This document shows, piece after piece, positions 6,767 to 7,492 of a stretch of DNA of 7,492 nucleotides. Every line of letters begins with the position of its first letter. The stretch's first letter is position 1. Source of the DNA: Oligoflexia bacterium (GTDB taxonomy: Bacteria; Bdellovibrionota; UBA1018; CAIMNF01); NCBI GenBank assembly GCA_903858975.1, contig CAIOKW010000278.1:1-7492 (forward strand). Reading direction: 5' to 3'. Below the pieces are notes generated by a model. That model searched no databases and was not told where the DNA came from. It worked only from the letters and a program-made list of their open reading frames with translations. The translations under genes and the position numbers were made by a program.

Positions 6767-7300
6767 ATGAAATCATTTTACTCTTCACTCACGGCACTGC
6801 TCTTTTTTTTAAATGGCTGCAGTATATTAGTCGGCCAAGTCAAACCCGTTGAGGAAAAGTCCGTCAATTCTCAGACGAAAAACAAGCTCCTTAACCACCC
6901 TGACTGGAAACAGCTTGAAATCCAGAGCAGCGTAAAAAGCAGCACCGACATTCCAGATGCGGCTTGGCAATCTCAGAAAACCGCAGCAGTGATTTCCTTG
7001 AACTCAGTATGCCGTCGAAACATTGACAGAAGTGACGACCTGAAGAATGTGACCCGAATACTGCTCTCTCAGTGGGATCATTTAAAAATTTTGTCAGAAC
7101 GGTCCCTTCAACTCTCCGGCTTTCCAGCTTATGAAACGGTCGCCCGGGGAAAGTATTTGGATCGTGATCGAAAGTTTAAAGTCATTGTCGTCAAATCTCC
7201 GTCCTGTGTGTACGACCTAGTTTTTTTAAGCCCGCTTGAATCTTTCAATGAAGAACTCTCTGTTTTTCAACAGTTTTATGATAATTTAATTCTTAAGTGA
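6767..7300 (+). CDS. Putative outer-membrane lipoprotein, first gene of an MlaE-containing operon
   Basis: Product family is not firmly recognised. The 177-residue protein has a lipoprotein signal: K2, a hydrophobic core 8-15, and a lipobox LNGC with the modified Cys at 18. Asn at the -2 position of the box is unusual but tolerated. Ser19 after the Cys predicts outer-membrane sorting by the usual +2 rule. A flexible stretch (20-45) precedes a mixed alpha/beta domain (about 46-177). This contains AAVISLNSVCRRN (73-85), a central GFPAYETVARGKYL (118-131), VKSPSCVYDLVFLSP (142-156) and a closing aromatic-rich helix SFNEELSVFQQFYDNL. Cys82 and Cys147 could form a disulfide. The closing pattern (CVYDLVFL followed by an F-rich helix) resembles DcrB/PsbP-like folds, an inference from pattern only. 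The stop overlaps the MlaE-type permease start by 4 bp, implying a role with that transporter. The ATG has only a weak GAAG site 7 nt upstream. Confidence 0.82.
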   Translation: MKSFYSSLTALLFFLNGCSILVGQVKPVEEKSVNSQTKNKLLNHPDWKQLEIQSSVKSSTDIPDAAWQSQKTAAVISLNSVCRRNIDRSDDLKNVTRILLSQWDHLKILSERSLQLSGFPAYETVARGKYLDRDRKFKVIVVKSPSCVYDLVFLSPLESFNEELSVFQQFYDNLILK

Positions 7301-7492
7301 TCGATACTCTACTCCCTCAACGCATTGGAAATAGAATGGTGAACGCCTCGCATTTTGCGGGTGGTTTTGCTCGTCTTACATTTCAAACGGTGAAAGAACT
7401 TTTCATCCCTCCTTTTCCTTTCAAACTCATCATTCAACAGGGTGCTGCCATTGGAGTGGATTCGATTTTGCTCGTCCTCATCACCGGGATCG
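7297..7492 (+). CDS. mlaE: MlaE-family ABC transporter permease (N-terminal part)
   Basis: The 65 visible codons are open to the right edge and match the start of MlaE-type permeases, the inner-membrane part of the Mla lipid transporter (with MlaF ATPase and MlaD MCE protein). The family pattern is visible as an early IGNRM where IGR is usual, then an amphipathic helix, then PPFPFK, QQGAAIGVDSI and the hydrophobic LLVLITGI, which opens the first membrane core. The family usually reads PPFR, Q-x-x-x-IGV-x-S, then LLTG. The GTG at 7297 overlaps the lipoprotein stop as GTGA and is chosen because it keeps the upstream IGN segment. An ATG at 7336 with GGAA 5 nt upstream is an alternative that would drop 13 residues. 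The substrate is probably phospholipid by family; direction cannot be told. Confidence 0.87.
   Translation, partial: MIDTLLPQRIGNRMVNASHFAGGFARLTFQTVKELFIPPFPFKLIIQQGAAIGVDSILLVLITGI

Noticed and set aside
1..7492. CRISPR array, tRNA, rRNA, insertion sequence or phage genes
   Set aside because: No regular repeats, transposase or integrase motifs, cloverleaf or rRNA-like segments were seen; nearly the whole window is coding.

Overview
The window comes from a flagellated, diderm (Gram-negative) bacterium. The coding is dense, and base composition is moderate (mid-40s percent GC by eye). The order AAA+ enhancer-binding-like regulator, flgB, flgC, fliE, fliF, fliG is typical of deltaproteobacterial and Bdellovibrionota-type flagellar clusters. 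A large exported TPR protein sits in front of it, and a divergent lipoprotein-MlaE unit lies beyond. I lean towards a Bdellovibrio-like or related deltaproteobacterial lineage, but this is inference from gene order and style, not from a marker gene.

Minus strand, read from about 6627 down to 1. A 924-residue secreted TPR protein of unknown function comes first. A sigma-54-activator-like AAA+/Fis-HTH protein follows, its start overlapping the TPR gene by 20 bp. Then come flgB and flgC (proximal rod), fliE (MS-ring/rod junction), fliF (MS ring) and the first codons of a gene that must be fliG by position (rotor switch). Gaps are 0 to 21 bp, stops and starts overlap or nearly touch, and no terminator is visible inside, so this looks like one operon. 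The flagellar genes build the base of the motor in assembly order.

Plus strand, 6767 to the right edge. A 177-residue putative outer-membrane lipoprotein overlaps by 4 bp (GTGA) the start of an MlaE-type ABC permease, which runs off the window. This looks like the front of a phospholipid/Mla-type transport operon. The only real intergenic space is the 139-bp divergent region 6628-6766, which carries a perfect 6-bp inverted repeat and an AT-rich tract.

The most notable observation is the regulator at 2934-3872. It is built like an NtrC-family activator, but both loops that normally touch sigma-54 (the GAFTGA loop and the second, pre-sensor-I loop) are missing, and its Walker B aspartate is alanine. 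It therefore probably does not act as a normal sigma-54 activator despite its place at the head of flagellar rod/MS-ring genes. The second is the large exported TPR protein co-transcribed with motor genes, whose layout recalls periplasmic flagellar motor scaffold proteins.
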